This document shows positions 6,889-8,136 of a stretch of 8,136 nt of DNA, one piece after another. The first letter of the stretch is position 1. Every line of letters begins with the position of its first letter. The position numbers and the translations under genes were made by a program. The notes below the pieces were generated by a model that saw nothing but the letters and a program-made list of their open reading frames with translations, did not search any database and was not told the DNA's origin. Origin of the DNA: Candidatus Altimarinota bacterium (lineage in GTDB: Bacteria; Patescibacteriota; Gracilibacteria; UBA4473); NCBI GenBank assembly GCA_026982915.1, contig JALWQU010000034.1:1-8136 (forward strand), in the 5' to 3' direction.

Positions 6889-7281
6889 CTAAACGACTAA
6901 AACGATCGTTTTTGTATTGGGGGTAACGGCTTTCCACAAGGCTTGTGGGGGAGGATAATAAACAGTATACAACCTGTTGATTGGCTCTGTGTTTAGGGCG
7001 ATAATTTCAGAGTTTTCATTCGGAATAATGCTTATCTCAAGGTTGTTGAAATACCCAGTCATTTCAGGAATAATCGTGGCTTTGTTCCAGACGGAAATAG
7101 CCATATCGCAGATATTACACGAAGTAGATTTCTTGATATCATTGAAACTTACTTGTTGGGCACAAGGAGCTTTTTGCATAGAAGCCATACTTGTACTCAT
7201 GCCACTCATAAATCCCATAAAACTAATGCACAAGAGCATTGTGAGCTTAATAGACAAGGTACTGAGTGATAAAAATCTCAT
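6889..7281 (-). CDS. Small exported CxxC protein heading the efflux cluster
   Basis: I do not recognise a named family. The 130 residues begin with a signal-peptide-like segment: basic K12, hydrophobic 13-27 (LTMLLCISFMGFMSG) and a likely cleavage near SMA-SM (about 33). That region is striking for six methionines at 15, 22, 25, 28, 32 and 35. The mature protein has C40 (APCAQQ) and a CxxC at 55-58 (SCNICDM), then W65, a beta-leaning centre and YYPPPQALWKA near the C-terminus. Three exported cysteines plus Met suit metal binding or thiol chemistry. Short Cys/Met/His exported proteins at the head of metal-efflux operons (CzcI or DUF2946 types) are the closest parallel I can offer, but I cannot align it to them. 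It begins the minus-strand cluster and is followed by a terminator-like hairpin. The start at 7281 is the only one that keeps the signal peptide. No Shine-Dalgarno sequence or strong promoter is visible. Confidence 0.68.
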   Translation of the reverse strand: MRFLSLSTLSIKLTMLLCISFMGFMSGMSTSMASMQKAPCAQQVSFNDIKKSTSCNICDMAISVWNKATIIPEMTGYFNNLEISIIPNENSEIIALNTEPINRLYTVYYPPPQALWKAVTPNTKTIVLVV

Positions 7282-7372
7282 ATTTTTGATTGAAAGGTAG
7301 CTAGTATTAGATTTTTGTCGAGGGATTGTTGAAATAAAAAATAAATGTCCTACTTACTTATTGATAATTTTA

Positions 7373-7410
7373 TTCAGGATATTTATGATAAATGAAAAAT
7401 AATTTCAGGA
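7373..7410. promoter_or_regulatory. Possible operator: palindrome flanked by direct repeats
   Basis: In the divergent intergenic region, ATTTAT-G-ATAAAT (7381-7393) is a perfect inverted repeat with a one-base centre. TTCAGGA occurs on either side, at 7373-7379 and 7404-7410, 31 bases apart. It lies about 100 bases ahead of both start codons. No known copper-regulator site (CueR, CsoR or CopY type) can be recognised. AT-rich DNA yields such palindromes by chance, so this is a weak call. The rest of 7282-7406 shows no convincing promoter. Confidence 0.2.
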
Positions 7411-7463
7411 CAGGTTGAGGACAGGTCGGGCCCTTTTGAGGACAGGTCGAGCCCTGTCCCTAC
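7407..7463. repeat. REP-like repeat cluster upstream of the transposase gene
   Basis: AGGACAGGT begins at 7407, 7418 and 7439; the last two copies are 21 bases apart. The final copy forms a perfect hairpin, GGACAGG (7440-7446) with CCTGTCC (7453-7459) around TCGAGC, followed by CTAC. Bases 7436-7463 are the reverse complement of 7753-7780 inside the transposase gene, with one mismatch in 28. The position just upstream of a RAYT gene and the GC-rich palindrome in AT-rich surroundings fit REP elements recognised by such transposases. Confidence 0.75.
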
Positions 7464-7494
7464 GGGGCGGAATATTTAGATAAAAACACAAAAT

Positions 7495-8052
7495 ATGACA
7501 GAACGAAAAAAGAATCGTTTAGAAAATTATGATTATTCAAAATCTGGATATTATTTTGTAACGACCTGCGTAAAAAACCGAGAGGAAATTTTGGGGAAAA
7601 TTGAGAATGGAAAAATGATATTAAATTCTTATGGGAAAATAGTACAAAATAGATGGGAATGGTTAGGGGAACAATATGAATATGTAGAAATAGATGAATT
7701 TGTAGTAATGCCGGATCATTTTCATGGAATTTTAATTATACATTCTGATGATGTAGGGACAGGGCTTGACCTGTCCTCAAGGGGGATCGAATTGTTTCCA
7801 AGGGGGATCGACCTGTCCTCAGGAATATCCACGAAAAACAAATCATTATCGCAATTAATGGGGGCGTTTAAAACATTATCATCTCGGGATATTCGGAAAA
7901 ATAGTTTAGAAGATTTTCAGTGGCAACGATCCTTTTATGACCATATTATTCGTAATGAAAAGTCATTTAATTTAATTCGAGAATACATTAAAAACAACCC
8001 CTTAAAATGGGAAATCGAAAAAGATAAGCATCATTTACCTAAAAAGTCTTAA
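7495..8052 (+). CDS. REP-associated tyrosine transposase (RAYT, IS200/IS605-like Y1 family)
   Basis: Single-strand DNA transposase-like endonuclease linked to dispersed REP palindromes. Typical family blocks are present in order: RKKNRLENYDYSKSGYYFVT (about 4-23) and the W54/W56 region. The HUH metal-binding motif is in VVMPDHFHGIL, with H75 and H77. Then follow SQLMGAFKTLSS (about 119-130), WQRSFYDHIIRNE (143-155) and IREYIKNNPLKW (161-172), in which Y164 is the likely nucleophile. All catalytic residues are present and 185 residues is a normal length, so it may be active. Residues 87-111 are atypical: a repeat-derived insertion of three seven-residue units (LDLSSRG, IELFPRG, IDLSSGI) sits in the loop between the HUH strand and the next helix. 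A related repeat cluster lies 32 bases upstream. The ATG at 7495 matches family starts; no Shine-Dalgarno sequence is seen. Transcribed divergently from the efflux cluster. The last bases overlap a minus-strand open frame from the right edge. Confidence 0.93.
   Translation: MTERKKNRLENYDYSKSGYYFVTTCVKNREEILGKIENGKMILNSYGKIVQNRWEWLGEQYEYVEIDEFVVMPDHFHGILIIHSDDVGTGLDLSSRGIELFPRGIDLSSGISTKNKSLSQLMGAFKTLSSRDIRKNSLEDFQWQRSFYDHIIRNEKSFNLIREYIKNNPLKWEIEKDKHHLPKKS
7753..7827 (+). repeat. In-frame 21-bp tandem repeats inside the transposase gene
   Basis: Three 21-bp units lie at 7765-7785, 7786-7806 and 7807-7827, each exactly seven codons, so the frame is kept. CAAGGGGGATCGA is repeated at 7778-7790 and 7799-7811, and GACCTGTCCTCA at 7768-7779 and 7810-7821. 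The block opens with GTAGGGACAGGGC, and 7753-7780 is the inverted copy of 7436-7463 upstream (27 of 28 identical). The block can itself fold, GGACAGG (7757-7763) with CCTGTCC (7770-7776). This is a REP-like array embedded in the gene of its own presumed mobilising enzyme. Confidence 0.85.
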
Positions 8053-8136
8053 GTTTTCCGGACAAAAAATCTAGCATAGTAGTCTGGTTGGGAGGTTTGG
8101 GAGATTTTCTGTGAACGACATTTACAGGAATGATAG
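8039..8136 (-). other. Open minus-strand frame at the right edge, possible continuation of the left-edge recombinase frame
   Basis: If base 1 were joined to base 8136, the left-edge frame would read on without a stop for about 32 codons, through SIIPVNVVHRKSPKPPNQTT and then MLDFLSGKLKTF, to TAG at 8041-8039. The joined frame would be about 92 residues (181 to 8039). The tail PPNQTTMLDFLSGKL looks protein-like and has the flavour of C-terminal tails on candidate-phylum recombinases I recall. It overlaps the last 14 bases of the transposase gene. In isolation an open run this long is not significant; the value is in the match of frames across both edges. Confidence 0.25.

Noticed and set aside
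6977..7300. Plus-strand 107-residue open frame opposite the CxxC protein gene
   Set aside because: The minus-strand frame has a signal peptide and a CxxC motif and fits the cluster direction. The plus frame has hydrophobic stretches but no recognisable start context or family.
7407..7463. CRISPR-like repeat array
   Set aside because: The units are 11-21 bases with no unique spacers of constant length, no cas genes are present, and the repeats match the transposase-associated palindrome.
1755..8052. All recognised genes stop with TAA or TAG, none with TGA, hinting at a code in which UGA is read as an amino acid
   Set aside because: The long pump and adaptor frames contain no in-frame TGA at all, which would be very unlikely if UGA encoded glycine or tryptophan. 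Seven stops are too few, and AT-rich genomes favour TAA.

Overview
The window is AT-rich bacterial DNA built around a five-gene-scale accessory module for heavy-metal efflux, most likely copper or silver. It is flanked by a lone diaminopimelate epimerase gene, relics of mobile or phage genes, and a REP-associated transposase. The standard code fits: the 1032- and 573-residue pump frames contain no in-frame TGA, which argues against the UGA=Gly code of Absconditabacteria and Gracilibacteria. Starts lack clear Shine-Dalgarno sequences. The long-hairpin adaptor, the transposase with 21-bp repeat units inside its gene, and the recombinase and KilA-N scraps recall Patescibacteria or another candidate lineage. 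That placement is an impression from recalled families, not something the sequence proves.

Layout. Bases 1-370 hold no intact gene. A minus-strand frame running off the left edge resembles the C-terminus of a large serine recombinase, and a short plus-strand KilA-N domain fragment ends exactly where dapF begins. Next are dapF (371-1192, plus) and, convergent with it, a 129-residue uncharacterised protein (1201-1590, minus) with a recognisable sigma70-type promoter. A terminator at 1704-1733 closes the efflux cluster, which runs on the minus strand from 7281 down to 1755. In transcription order the cluster encodes a small exported CxxC protein, a 64-residue Met-rich lipoprotein, a membrane-fusion adaptor with an unusually long hairpin, and a CusA-type RND pump. 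A second intrinsic terminator lies between the first gene and the other three.

Bases 7282-7494 separate the cluster from a divergent, plus-strand REP-associated tyrosine transposase (7495-8052). The same 21-bp repeat unit occurs upstream of the transposase gene and, inverted, in frame inside its coding sequence.

Working together: the pump carries the three metal-binding methionines of CusA at matching spacing, so the adaptor and pump probably export Cu(I)/Ag(I). The two small exported proteins are plausible periplasmic or surface metal-handling partners, by position and composition only. No outer-membrane channel gene is present. The minus-strand recombinase-like frame at the left edge continues in frame if the right edge is joined to it, which raises the possibility that this window is a closed circle. 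That depends on reads I cannot see.
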